Source of the DNA: CAJQQK01 sp963696075
Lineage (GTDB): Bacteria > Pseudomonadota > Alphaproteobacteria > Rhizobiales > Hyphomicrobiaceae
Assembly: GCA_963696075.1 (NCBI GenBank)
Contig: CAVOJD010000023.1
Span: forward strand, 1-32,149
Length of the DNA: 32,149 bases
Direction: 5' to 3'
Below are positions 23,098 through 31,337 of the stretch, in pieces. The notes beneath the pieces were generated by a model. That model saw nothing but the letters and a program-made list of their open reading frames with translations, did no database searches and was not told where the DNA came from. Every line of letters begins with the position of its first letter. Positions within the stretch are counted from its first letter, which is position 1. Made by a program: the position numbers and the translations under genes.

Positions 23098-23949
23098 TCA
23101 AGAGACCACCCGCCCGAGAAGCGCTGATGCATCGTCATGGCATTTCGCGCGCGGGAAACGGTGACCTGCGGCGTCTTCGCGTTCCATGGTTCGCAGCTCA
23201 TCGACCATCGCGGGTATGCCGCGCGCAAAAGCACACTCGATCAGCCCTGCCAATGAGTAGGCCTGGAATACGTCAACCAAACGCATGAAGCCATCGCTTG
23301 CCAGAAGTAGCCGTGTGCCCGTCGCCACCTGGACCCGCTCAGTCACGACATGCTCGCTTGGAGGAGCTGTGATCGAAAATACCCCATAGCCAGGGGCCAG
23401 GTTCATGCGCCGCCGGCCGTCGCGCAGAATTGGCATCAAACCTTCGCGATCTATTGTTGCCCTGCCATCGTTCGTGGCATCTGACCCCATGTCGGACAGC
23501 CGGTCGGCGAGCCCCGCGTCACCAGTGTCGTCCCCAACGCCATACCGCACGACGTCGCCTCCCGAACTTTCAACAACGAGACTGCAATCGCCCAGCGCGA
23601 GGTATTCAAGCTCAGTACCATCCAAACGAAGGATCAGTCCCGCAGCGGAAGGATGCTCGAACCGCTCGACGGGTGGTCGGCTTCTCTGCTTTGCGAATTC
23701 GTCCGCTGCGTCTTGCGTCAACGCGGGGATAATATCCCCGAGCCGGGGCGGCAGGGGGTGTCGCGTCAGCCAACGCCCAATCAAATTCGCGAGCCACGCG
23801 GCGTCGCTTTCCGGATCCACCAAGGGCTCGTCGCACAGGTCCGTCGCGCCATCGATCACCCAGGCACTATTTCCTTGATGCCCAACGACATCATCGTTGA
23901 CGATACTGGCGGCAAAGCTCGACGCGTCGTCGACCGAAAGCTTTGACAT
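23098..23949 (-). CDS. PP2C-like protein phosphatase
   Basis: A 283-residue metal-dependent phosphatase of the PPM/PP2C fold. Motifs in order: NSAWVIDGATDL (Asp33-Gly34, metal ligand), EYLALGDCSLVVES, a variable flap (about 130-175), TRLLLASDGFMRLVD (about residue 222, metal Asp) and the C-terminal HDDASALLGRV (Asp pair). All key acidic residues are present, so it is likely active, probably dephosphorylating Ser/Thr proteins. No partner kinase is in the window. GGAGA precedes the ATG. It lies on the same strand as the DehI-like and pgm genes, but gaps of 124 and 149 bp argue against tight coupling. Confidence 0.87.
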   Translation of the reverse strand: MSKLSVDDASSFAASIVNDDVVGHQGNSAWVIDGATDLCDEPLVDPESDAAWLANLIGRWLTRHPLPPRLGDIIPALTQDAADEFAKQRSRPPVERFEHPSAAGLILRLDGTELEYLALGDCSLVVESSGGDVVRYGVGDDTGDAGLADRLSDMGSDATNDGRATIDREGLMPILRDGRRRMNLAPGYGVFSITAPPSEHVVTERVQVATGTRLLLASDGFMRLVDVFQAYSLAGLIECAFARGIPAMVDELRTMEREDAAGHRFPRAKCHDDASALLGRVVS

Positions 23950-24073
23950 GAGCGTCTCCGTAGGCAGGAATGTGGTTCGCGGTTTTACCGCTCGGACTGC
24001 GTCCTGTCGTATCGTATCAGCGGACCCAATCGCTGTTATAAATCCATTCTCTCCGCGACATGTCTGTCATTTA

Positions 24074-24889
24074 TTAGCTCGCGGGCAGCGCATCGAGGAC
24101 CAGGCGGCTGGCCACCACGAGTTCGGGACTGGTCTGGCGGTAGGTGCCTGAGATCCGCGCGAAATATGCCCGCGCGGTCGCGCATGGCGCGCCAATTGCG
24201 GGGCGTTCATTGGACGCCGATCGCAGGATCATTGGGGCGGCCTCATCAATGCGCCGGCGTAGGGCATCGTAAGCATCAGCTTGTCCACGCATCCTTGGCA
24301 CCATGACCGTCGCCAAGTGGGCCGCAAGCCCAGGCCAATTCAAGAGCATGCGATAGAGACCGGGCACAAATGCTTCGCCGTCGCGCTCTTTTGCAAAGAG
24401 CATGGCAAGATCACGCGTTGCCCCGTCGGCGCGCACGTAATCGACCATCGGTGGCGGCGTACCTTGCAGCGATGACGGTGGCTCCCAGACCGCAGTGCTG
24501 CGGTCGGCTTCATTCTTCGTCGGTCCAACATCGTTCAAGCGTAAGGTAATGAGCGCCGACAGCATCATATTTACAGGGGCAACGCGTTGGAAGGTTTGCG
24601 CGGCGACGCGAACGGCAGCCACGTCGTCTGCACTCAATCCCCAGACTTGTAGCGCCTGCCAAGGGATCGGATCGAGGCGTGGCGGCTGGATGTCGTGCGC
24701 CGCCGCCCAAGCGGCCTCTTGTGCCTCGCCCGTCCGAAAAGCTGGCGCGACTTCATGCCAGGCCCATTCGAGAAAACCAGGCTGGGTCGCCAGACTTTCG
24801 TGGATCGCGGAGACGTAAGGCACACCATAGAGCCGTTGGACTTCCCGATAGATCGCTTCGATCTCGCTGCCTGGCTGTTCATCGGCCAT
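24074..24889 (-). CDS. DehI-family 2-haloacid dehalogenase-like protein
   Basis: A 271-residue helical protein. EIEAIYREVQRLYGVPYVSA followed by LATQPGFLEWAWHEVAPAFR is the family's opening repeat, and VNMMLSALITLRLN is similar to the second half. DehI enzymes (group I) hydrolyse D- and L-2-haloacids and consist of two pseudo-repeats. Many chromosomal relatives, as probably here, are annotated only as DehI-family and have no proven dehalogenase activity. I cannot confirm the catalytic Asp from the sequence alone. The ribosome site before the ATG at 24889 is weak (AGAGCG). It lies between PP2C and pgm, all on the minus strand. No signal peptide. Confidence 0.72.
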   Translation of the reverse strand: MADEQPGSEIEAIYREVQRLYGVPYVSAIHESLATQPGFLEWAWHEVAPAFRTGEAQEAAWAAAHDIQPPRLDPIPWQALQVWGLSADDVAAVRVAAQTFQRVAPVNMMLSALITLRLNDVGPTKNEADRSTAVWEPPSSLQGTPPPMVDYVRADGATRDLAMLFAKERDGEAFVPGLYRMLLNWPGLAAHLATVMVPRMRGQADAYDALRRRIDEAAPMILRSASNERPAIGAPCATARAYFARISGTYRQTSPELVVASRLVLDALPAS

Positions 24890-25038
24890 CGTTTGAGCGC
24901 TCTTCTTCTCTTGCCTGCCGATCTAAAGCGCGACGCGATCGCGCGATCAGGGCCAACAGCTTCCGGACTTCGTAGTTCGCTTCGGCGTCGGGGGCGTCAA
25001 CTTTGTCTGCCCTCGCTCCAGATCAATCGAGGATCGGA

Positions 25039-26691
25039 TTAGCTCTCCGCTGCTTTAAAGGCTGCCTCAATGATCTCTTGTGCCTCGTCCTGGATTTGCC
25101 CGAGATGCTTGGTGCCGACGAAACTCTCAGCGTAAAGCTTGTAGATCTCTTCCGTTCCAGATGGGCGGGCTGCAAACCAACCGTTTTCAGTCGTGACCTT
25201 TAGCCCCCCGATCGGCGCATTGTTGGCTGGTGCGCGTGTCAACTTCGCCGTGATCGGCTCCCCTGCGAGTTCGTCGGCTTTCACAAGATCCGGTGACAGC
25301 TTTGCAAGCGCTGCTTTCTGCACGCTCGTTGCTGGCGAATCTGAGCGCGCATAAACGGGACTCCCGAACCGTTCTTCAACCAATGCATAGTGTTCACCCG
25401 GGTCGCGACCCGTTTTGGCGGTTATTTCGGCGGCCAGCAGATCAAGAATGATCCCGTCCTTGTCCGTCGTCCAAACGGTGCCATCTTTCCTGAGAAAGGA
25501 TGCCCCAGCGCTCTCTTCCCCACCAAAGCCATAAGACCCATCCAATAGCCCGTCGACGAACCACTTAAATCCCACAGGGACTTCGGCCAATGGGCGAGGT
25601 AGATCAGCTGCGACGCGGTCGATCATCGAACTCGACACCAGGGTCTTGCCCACAGCCGCATCGTCGCGCCATTCGGGTCGGTTCTGGAAGAGATAAGAAA
25701 TCGCGACGGCGAGATAGTGGTTCGGGTTGAGAAGACCGGCGCTCGGGGTCACGATGCCATGGCGGTCGGTATCGGGGTCATTACCAAACGCGATATCGAA
25801 GCGGTCTTTGAGATCAATCAGGCCCGCCATCGCAAAGGGGGACGAGCAGTCCATGCGGATCTTCCCGTCCTTGTCCAGGCGCATGAAGGCAAAGGTTGGA
25901 TCGATGCGTTTGTTGACGACCTCGATGTCAAGGCCGTAGCGCGTGGCAATCGGCTCCCAGTACGCGAGGCCCGCGCCGCCCATCGGATCGACACCAATCT
26001 TGAGCTTCGCTGCGGCGATCGCTTCCATGTCGATGACACTTTCGAGGTCGGCGACGTAGGGCGTAATGTAGTCGTACTCTCTGGTTGTCTCGGCTTTGAG
26101 CGACTGCGTCAGGGGTATGCGGCGCAACGCCGTCAAACCGCTTTCGAGTAATTCGTTGGCGCGCGCCTCGATCTTCCGCGTTGTTTTCGTGTCGGCTGGG
26201 CCACCACTCGGTGGGTTGTATTTAAACCCTCCATCTGCTGGGGGATTGTGAGACGGTGTGATAACCACCCCATCAGCGAGGCCGGACGATCGCCCCCGAT
26301 TATGGGTCAGGATCGCGTGCGAGATGACGGGCGTCGGCGTGTAACCGCCACCCGTTTGAAGGCAGATCTCAACCTCGTTAGCCGCGAACACTTCGATGGC
26401 TGTCGCGCGTGCCGCCTCGGACAGCGCGTGGGTGTCCATCCCGACGAACAATGGACCGTCAATACCTGCCACACGCCGGTGTTCTGAGATCGCCTGGCAG
26501 ATCGCCAAGATGTGGGCTTCATTGAAGCTGCACTGAAGCGAGCTGCCCCGATGGCCCGATGTGCCAAACGCGACACGCTGCGATGGGTTAGAGGCGTCTG
26601 GTGCCAACGTGTAGTACGCGGTCATCAACTCCGGAACGTTGACGAGGAGATCATGTGGGGCCGGCTTGCCCGCCCGTGCGTCAGTGGCCAC
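25039..26691 (-). CDS. pgm: Alpha-D-phosphoglucomutase
   Basis: Interconverts glucose-1-phosphate and glucose-6-phosphate in the cytoplasm, feeding UDP- and ADP-glucose for polysaccharides and glycogen. It is 550 residues, close to E. coli Pgm (546). Motifs: VAFGTSGHRGSS near residue 40, the phospho-serine loop TPSHNPP (Ser147), the Mg-binding DPDTDRHG (Asp305, 307, 309), VPVGFKWFVDGL and GFGGEESAGASF, and the phosphate-binding RPSGTEEIYK (Arg509 to Gly512). The GTG at 26691 is chosen because AGGGAAGG lies six bases upstream and it gives the normal length; an upstream in-frame start would add 72 unrelated residues. A decayed copy of its 3' end is at 4445-4775. Confidence 0.95.
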   Translation of the reverse strand: MATDARAGKPAPHDLLVNVPELMTAYYTLAPDASNPSQRVAFGTSGHRGSSLQCSFNEAHILAICQAISEHRRVAGIDGPLFVGMDTHALSEAARATAIEVFAANEVEICLQTGGGYTPTPVISHAILTHNRGRSSGLADGVVITPSHNPPADGGFKYNPPSGGPADTKTTRKIEARANELLESGLTALRRIPLTQSLKAETTREYDYITPYVADLESVIDMEAIAAAKLKIGVDPMGGAGLAYWEPIATRYGLDIEVVNKRIDPTFAFMRLDKDGKIRMDCSSPFAMAGLIDLKDRFDIAFGNDPDTDRHGIVTPSAGLLNPNHYLAVAISYLFQNRPEWRDDAAVGKTLVSSSMIDRVAADLPRPLAEVPVGFKWFVDGLLDGSYGFGGEESAGASFLRKDGTVWTTDKDGIILDLLAAEITAKTGRDPGEHYALVEERFGSPVYARSDSPATSVQKAALAKLSPDLVKADELAGEPITAKLTRAPANNAPIGGLKVTTENGWFAARPSGTEEIYKLYAESFVGTKHLGQIQDEAQEIIEAAFKAAES

Positions 26692-27025
26692 GTCGCGCCT
26701 TCCCTTCAATCTATGGTATTCTAATCCATTAGGAGCAACCATACACGGCACGGTATGGCTGATGACGCTGCAAGTTCCAAAATGCACTTTCCGCGAACGT
26801 CGATGTCGGCTTGGTCGGCAAGCAGACCGATTGCGGCCCGGCCGAAATGAGCACACGAAACAGAGTGACTGACGCGCCGTCCGTTGTCCTCGAATCACAA
26901 GTGCCATCGGCTGTCACTAAGACCCGCGTCATTTTTCTAGACTGAATTCTAGGGGTGATCGCCCGCGCCCTCGCCGCCAAAATGCAGAACCACCCGGCAG
27001 CACTTTGTTGCGCGCATGAGAAGGG
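26692..27025. other. Intergenic region between pgm and XRE copy 2
   Basis: About 330 bp, more AT-rich near 26710-26740 where the pgm promoter should lie. Its open frames have no ribosome site and no recognisable product. The matching region in copy 1 has been lost. Confidence 0.4.
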
Positions 27026-27274
27026 CTATCGGATTTTTGGATCCGCTAGTCGGACGCCAAGGCCGCCGTCCTTGTCACCGTCAATGAAGACAATTCCGCG
27101 CTCCTCTAATGCCTCCTTGATACGCAACATCGTATCGACCTTGAAGCGCAGTTCGTCTCCGCTTGTCTCGATTCTTTTGATTGTTGCCGGGCTAAGGCCG
27201 ACGGTTTTGGCCAGTTCAAGTTGGTTCATACCGATAAGGGCGCGCGCGGCTTTGATCTGTCGCGGATAGATCAT
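27026..27274 (-). CDS. XRE-family small transcriptional regulator (module copy 2)
   Basis: An 82-residue Cro/C1-type regulator. The helix-turn-helix QIKAARALIGMNQLELAKTV then GLSPATIKRIETS matches copy 1 at almost all positions, and RFKVDTMLRIKEALEERGIV follows. The C-terminal tail (DGDKDGGLGVRLADPK) differs from copy 1. It is divergent from Gp157 copy 2 with 84 bp between starts, the same distance as in copy 1. Because the recognition helices are nearly the same, each XRE protein could act on both promoters. A role as repressor is inferred from the layout and family. Confidence 0.87.
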   Translation of the reverse strand: MIYPRQIKAARALIGMNQLELAKTVGLSPATIKRIETSGDELRFKVDTMLRIKEALEERGIVFIDGDKDGGLGVRLADPKIR

Positions 27275-27358
27275 ATCAGCGCGAGCAAATCAAAGACTTG
27301 CATGTTGGCTGCCTGTAAGCTACTAAAAGTCTCATATCCGACACCTTTGGAGTCTCTT
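27275..27358. promoter_or_regulatory. Divergent promoter, copy 2, with conserved 21-bp-spaced motifs
   Basis: CTAAAAG at 27323-27329 and CCTTTGG at 27344-27350 are 21 bp apart and occupy the same positions as CCAAAAG and CTTTTGG in copy 1. The bases GCTACTAAAAGTCTCATAT differ from copy 1 by only two. The right motif overlaps the GGAG ribosome site of Gp157. The third, leftmost motif of copy 1 is not conserved. Confidence 0.5.
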
Positions 27359-27880
27359 ATGTCCCATTCCGCACCTGATCTACGACAGCTTCGCGGCGAA
27401 GTTGCCCTATACGCATTCACCAAACACGAGCTCCTGGATCAGTATCCCGACCTCGACGATGAAACCCTAGCCGACACTCTCGAGGGACTCACTGACCTGA
27501 AGGAGATCCTAGCCGCGTTTGTACGCTCGGCACTAGACGACGAGGCTTTGGCAACGGCGTTATCCACGCGTCTTGGCGAGATGAAGGCAAGGCTCGATCG
27601 CCTGACCCATCGAGCCAAGATGAAACGCAGCGTCGTTCTGGATGCCATGACCAAGGCCGATCTCAAGCGGCTTGTCGAGGCAGACTTCACGGTATCGATG
27701 CGGGCGGGAACCCCCTCACTTGAAGTGATCGAAGAAGCACGCATCCCCGAAGACTACTGGAGGCCGCAGCCGGCAAAACTCGACCGGCAGGGTCTGATCT
27801 CGGATCTTAAGAACGGGGCAGTGATCGCCGGCGCCCAACTCGGGCCACGTACATCTCAGTTGAGTGTGAGGGTGAAGTGA
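27359..27880 (+). CDS. Siphovirus Gp157-family protein (module copy 2)
   Basis: A 173-residue Gp157-family protein, the same length as copy 1 and similar throughout. The region RIPEDYW, PAKLDRQGLISDLKNGAVIA and GPRTSQLSVRVK is nearly unchanged, while the N-terminal 20 residues (MSHSAPDLRQLRGEVALYAF) have diverged. The start at 27359 follows GGAG. Some stretches are identical at the DNA level (about 27507-27545), suggesting gene conversion between the copies. The stop overlaps the Rad52-HNH start as TGATG. In phages Gp157 genes sit beside single-strand annealing genes as here, but the molecular role is not established. Confidence 0.87.
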   Translation: MSHSAPDLRQLRGEVALYAFTKHELLDQYPDLDDETLADTLEGLTDLKEILAAFVRSALDDEALATALSTRLGEMKARLDRLTHRAKMKRSVVLDAMTKADLKRLVEADFTVSMRAGTPSLEVIEEARIPEDYWRPQPAKLDRQGLISDLKNGAVIAGAQLGPRTSQLSVRVK

Positions 27881-29190
27881 TGGGATTTGATCAACGCCAA
27901 CGCAAAGCGCTTCGCTCCAAACTGCGCCACGCCAATGTCAAGTCTCGGATCCACAACGGCACGACGCTCCATTACATCGAAGGCTGGAAGGTCGTCGCCG
28001 AGGCCAACCGTATCTTCGGTCATGAGAACTGGGACCGCGAAACGCGTGCACCCACCTGCATCTGGTCGGATCGTCAGAGAGGACAGGTCGTCTGCCTTTA
28101 TTCGACCCAGGTTCGGATCTCGGTTCGCGCTGGCGACACGATTGTCACCCGCGATGGCGTCGGGACTGGTTTTGGGCGGGCGTCATCACCTGAGGGCGCA
28201 CATGAAATGGCAATGAAGGCAGCCGAAACGGACGCCACCAAACGCGCCCTTGCCACCTTCGGCAATCCGTTTGGACTTGCGCTCTATGACAAGGAGATGA
28301 GCCAAGTCACCCAGCCAACCAAGCAAGATCAGACGCCGAACAAACAACCCCCAAGAACCGAGGCTCCCAAAGTCATTCTCACGGGCCGCAACGGTCAGCA
28401 GCGCCGACTATCCAGCAGCGAGCATCTCGTCGAGGCGGTCACGACGTCATTGGCGGAACTCGAGACCGTCGAGGCCGTCTATGGGTTCTGGGAGGCCAAC
28501 CTCGCAAACTTCGCGTCTGTCCTTGAACGTGATCCCATCGGCAATCGAGCCATCATCGACGTCGTGACTGAAAAACTCAAAACCCGGCTCCGCGATGTCG
28601 GTGGACAGGGGGGCAATGGGAAATCGTCCTCTCCCCCTCCGTCGGAATCGGCCCCTCCCCCTCCATCGGACAAAGATGCATCATCGCATGCGGTATCGGC
28701 GGAAAAGGGTGAAACGACGTCGGTTACGGGCCGGTCGACGTCTCAGGCGACGTCCCGCAAACAGACTGAAACAGCGCCCGAAAGCTCCCATGACGATCAG
28801 GCCGTGCCTTTGGCGCGCACGAAGGACCGCCGTGTCCGCGATGCCGACCATCGCGCCTTCGTTGCCCGGCACCCATGTGTTGTATGTGGACGCCGCCCGG
28901 CTCAGGCCCACCACGTCCGATTTGCCCAGCCGCGCGCCATGGCGATGAAGGTGTCAGATGAATACACCGTGCCGCTGTGCGTTGGTCATCATGACTCGCT
29001 CCACCGTACGGGTGATGAGCGGGCCTGGTGGGCGGCTCGGAAGATCGATCCCCTCGCCGTCGCGCTCCGCCTCTGGACGGCGGCAGACAAGAGCGTTGAA
29101 TTCCCGGCTTTAACGCCGAATGATGCCGATATTATAGAAATGCCGAACCCTGAAACGACACAGCCCTTCGAGAAATCGGATCGTCCATGA
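27880..29190 (+). CDS. Rad52-HNH fusion: annealing protein joined to a DUF968-like nuclease domain
   Basis: A 436-residue protein. Residues about 25-145 are a Rad52/Rad22 annealing domain (YIEGWKVVAEANRIFGHENW, RDGVGTGFGRA, AAETDATKRALATFGNPFGL). A helical segment (about 165-245, TTSLAELETVEAVYGFWEAN) is shared with copy 1. A Pro/Ser/Thr-rich linker (about 250-310) follows. The C-terminal 110 residues contain HPCVVCGRRPAQAHHV and VPLCVGHHDSLHRTGDERAW, i.e. CxxC, HH, CxxHH and H. This is the zinc-type HNH arrangement of DUF968-like phage recombination nucleases, with plausible metal and catalytic His present. The fusion suggests annealing and DNA cutting on the same substrate; activity is inferred. 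It is coupled to Gp157 by a TGATG overlap. Confidence 0.88.
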   Translation: MGFDQRQRKALRSKLRHANVKSRIHNGTTLHYIEGWKVVAEANRIFGHENWDRETRAPTCIWSDRQRGQVVCLYSTQVRISVRAGDTIVTRDGVGTGFGRASSPEGAHEMAMKAAETDATKRALATFGNPFGLALYDKEMSQVTQPTKQDQTPNKQPPRTEAPKVILTGRNGQQRRLSSSEHLVEAVTTSLAELETVEAVYGFWEANLANFASVLERDPIGNRAIIDVVTEKLKTRLRDVGGQGGNGKSSSPPPSESAPPPPSDKDASSHAVSAEKGETTSVTGRSTSQATSRKQTETAPESSHDDQAVPLARTKDRRVRDADHRAFVARHPCVVCGRRPAQAHHVRFAQPRAMAMKVSDEYTVPLCVGHHDSLHRTGDERAWWAARKIDPLAVALRLWTAADKSVEFPALTPNDADIIEMPNPETTQPFEKSDRP

Positions 29191-29526
29191 CTGGCTTCCC
29201 GCGCAAACGAGTGGCTCTCACTAATCAGCTACGGCAACGGCCCATCCCCACCTGCTAGACAATCCTAGCTTCGGGACAATCCTAGCTACTAGGCAAAAAA
29301 GGCATTACTCTTTGGGCTGATTATTTAGCACGAAGGGCTGATTGCCTCTAGACAAGTATAGCGCGACAAATTTCGATGGCCCGGCCTCGCATGCCTCGGA
29401 TGGAAACCCTGGGATAAGCTCCGGCCGGCGGCTATCGCCTCCGAGCGGCCCCGATAAAGCAACATACTCCCGCTTGGAAATTCAACCTCTAGCTGCGCTT
29501 GCGCAAAACGAACCCATTTTTTCTAA
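29191..29526. other. Intergenic region downstream of the module
   Basis: About 335 bp with lower GC than its flanks. It contains two pairs of short direct repeats (29258-29287 and 29314-29343) and no supported gene or T-run terminator. Confidence 0.45.
29258..29287. repeat. 13-bp direct repeat pair
   Basis: GACAATCCTAGCT occurs at 29258-29270 and 29275-29287, 17 bp apart. A second pair, GGGCTGATT, occurs at 29314-29322 and 29335-29343, 21 bp apart. The function is unknown. Confidence 0.6.
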
Positions 29527-29742
29527 ATGATTTCAATAGCCGTCGATGATGCGCTGGCATTGACTGGATGGATCCACTCCTACGCGTTTGAGCGACGGCT
29601 CGCGAACGGAAACGTGCGCTTCGACCTGCCCGAACTGTGGATGTTCAAGAAGCCGCCGCCGCAATGGATGCTTGGGGCTAAAGCACCGACGCCGGGGGAG
29701 TTCGAGGCGGTGGTCGCGCGCTATCCACCCGGGCAGGACTAG
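29527..29742 (+). CDS. Small hypothetical protein
   Basis: A 71-residue reading starting MISIAVDDALALTGWIHSYA and ending in GEFEAVVARYPPGQD. It contains no recognisable domain, membrane segment or metal motif. The upstream bases (TTTTTTCTAA) give no ribosome site, so the start is doubtful. The composition (WMFKKPPPQWML) looks protein-like rather than random. It lies alone between an AT-rich gap and the convergent ACT-domain gene. Confidence 0.35.
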   Translation: MISIAVDDALALTGWIHSYAFERRLANGNVRFDLPELWMFKKPPPQWMLGAKAPTPGEFEAVVARYPPGQD

Positions 29743-29813
29743 GACTTGTTCGGCTCAGCGTTGCAGCGGTTAACCGCCTCCCTCCCCCGGGCAGCCGTCC
29801 CTGAAATCGTGCC

Positions 29814-30347
29814 TCAGCGTTCGGCTGTAGGTTCGGTCTGGATGTCGATTTCGACCATGATGTCCTGTGCCAGGCGTTCGAGATGCTCGCGCAGTTCGTC
29901 GACGCCGCGGTCCGGGGGGATGACGATCTTGGCGGTCGCCTCGAACAGGCTCTGGCCCGACATGCTGGCGGCATACTGTTCGGTGTGCAGTTCATCGATG
30001 CTCACACCGCTCGACGCAAGGGCGCTGGAAATGTCCCGAACGATGCCCGGATGATCCGCACCAGACACCGTCAGATGCGCCGTCAGCCCCGCCGGAGTGC
30101 CACGTTCGCTGCCGTCGTGCACGGTAATGATAAGGCCCTGGCTGTGCAGCGCCTGAAGCGCGGTGCGCAGCGCCGCGTCCTGTTCCTCAGGGATTGCAAT
30201 GCGCGCGATGCCGGCAAACTCGCCGCCGAGGCGAACCATCGAGCTGTCCGTCCAGTTGCCGTCGTGGCTTGCCACCACTTCGGAAACCGCCTGCACGATT
30301 CCTGGCTTATCTTGTGCAACGATCGTCAATACCAGCTGTCGGTTCAT
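29814..30347 (-). CDS. ACT-domain regulator, GcvR-like
   Basis: A 177-residue protein formed by two ACT domains. The first begins MNRQLVLTIVAQDKPGIVQA (about 1-75). The second begins LTAHLTVSGADHPGIVRDIS (about 88-165) and contains a ligand-type GVSIDELHTEQY turn. Both keep the DKPGIV/DHPGIV signature. Two-ACT proteins of this size resemble GcvR, which senses glycine and holds back the gcv activator. I cannot tell the ligand, and no gcv genes are nearby. The start at 30347 has only a weak ribosome site. No DNA-binding domain is present, so it would act by binding another protein. Confidence 0.8.
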   Translation of the reverse strand: MNRQLVLTIVAQDKPGIVQAVSEVVASHDGNWTDSSMVRLGGEFAGIARIAIPEEQDAALRTALQALHSQGLIITVHDGSERGTPAGLTAHLTVSGADHPGIVRDISSALASSGVSIDELHTEQYAASMSGQSLFEATAKIVIPPDRGVDELREHLERLAQDIMVEIDIQTEPTAER

Positions 30348-30538
30348 GGCGCGGCTCGCAATCTTGGCGGAACGACTGGCTCATGTGTGACAGATCTCTG
30401 GCCAGGCTCCAAGTCCGGATCGGATCGGCCTGCGTCACCCTCCTCGATCAGGCGGCACGCACGCGTGTGACGTCTGGTGGGCGGTGAGAAGCCATGGCAA
30501 TGGCGCGACATCTGCGAAGGCGCGCTGGACGCGGCGCA

Positions 30539-31105
30539 TCAAGGGCTCACCGGCTGGGGCGACTGCAGTGCGTTTCGGCCCTCAATGTTGGGAAGCGCGG
30601 GTTGGCCGCCGGGACCCGGTGGGAGGGGGCCGGGCGATCCCGTGGGCGGTGGCGGCGCGAGCCCGCGTCGACCAGATCCCCGCGTCGAATTCGCGACTAT
30701 GACTGCCCCCGCCGCCACGCCGGCTGCGAGAACGGCCGGGGCGAACTGCCAGCGAGTGGCGCCCGGGACGACGACGCATTTTTTCGATGCGCCGCCCTTG
30801 GCGCGCTCCTGCCGGGTTTCAGCCGCGGTACAGTTGCAGACAGGGCTGCGTTCGACCTGGACCGATTGACCGGGTTGGACGACCTGAAAGCAGCCGTTGC
30901 GGTAATTGACGATGGCGCCACTATCGCGCCCAGCGGTCACAATGCTGCCCGGCTGAACTTCACCGGCCGTGACGTCCGTCACCAGGCGCGAGGCTCCGCC
31001 CAGCGCTGTCGTGGTGACAGTGCCGTAGACGTTGGAGAGTTTCGCGGCTTGGACCGGGCCGACGCACGCCGCCACCAGCAAGCCACAGAACAGAAGTCGT
31101 CGCAT
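30539..31105 (-). CDS. FecR-like exported protein with Pro-rich tail
   Basis: A 188-residue protein with a signal peptide (MRRLLFCGLLVAACVGPVQA, cut after QA). The mature N-terminal half resembles the beta-rich FecR domain: VYGTVTTTALGGASRLVTDV, then GEVQPGSIVTAGRDSGAIVN and GQSVQVE. The segment CFQVVQPGQSVQVERSPVCNC has three cysteines that could form disulfides. A hydrophobic segment (FAPAVLAAGVAAGAVIVA, about 132-149) and a Gly/Pro-rich tail follow. The ATG at 31105 is chosen because it opens the signal peptide, with GGGGGCGAT just before it. No sigma factor or TonB receptor is adjacent, so it is not a classical iron-signalling FecR. Confidence 0.75.
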   Translation of the reverse strand: MRRLLFCGLLVAACVGPVQAAKLSNVYGTVTTTALGGASRLVTDVTAGEVQPGSIVTAGRDSGAIVNYRNGCFQVVQPGQSVQVERSPVCNCTAAETRQERAKGGASKKCVVVPGATRWQFAPAVLAAGVAAGAVIVANSTRGSGRRGLAPPPPTGSPGPLPPGPGGQPALPNIEGRNALQSPQPVSP

Positions 31106-31209
31106 ATCGCCCCCGCATGTCTCGCGATCGCGAAAACCGCGCTTTGTTAACCAATCATTCGTAGCGCGTGTTTTTGGGGTGAAAAGCTGCTTTTGTGGCA
31201 AAACAAGGT

Positions 31210-31224
31210 CAACGCTGTGGCATT
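31210..31224 (-). other. Possible four-codon leader with strong ribosome site
   Basis: The minus strand has AGAGGAGGTTA followed by ATG CCA CAG CGT TGA, i.e. M-P-Q-R and a stop, about 105 bp upstream of the FecR-like gene. This is a very strong Shine-Dalgarno with almost no gene behind it. It might be a leader peptide, or the relic of a start. Confidence 0.3.
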
Positions 31225-31337
31225 AACCTCCTCTTTCGGTTGCGCTTTTTAATATGCAACTTTCGATTGCTCATGGCGCCTTTTTGTCGAGCAGGTCACC
31301 TGACTTGGTTCGCCGCTGCCGGTCCGGTCCCGCGCCC

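Noticed and set aside
25039..26907. A 622-residue version of Pgm with 72 extra N-terminal residues
   Set aside because: The extension is Arg/Ser/Cys-rich and unlike Pgm, and the GTG at 26691 has an excellent ribosome site and gives the normal family length.
27221..27358. N-terminal extension of Gp157 copy 2 from 27221
   Set aside because: It would run through the divergent XRE gene and promoter. The ATG at 27359 has GGAG upstream and gives the same length as copy 1.
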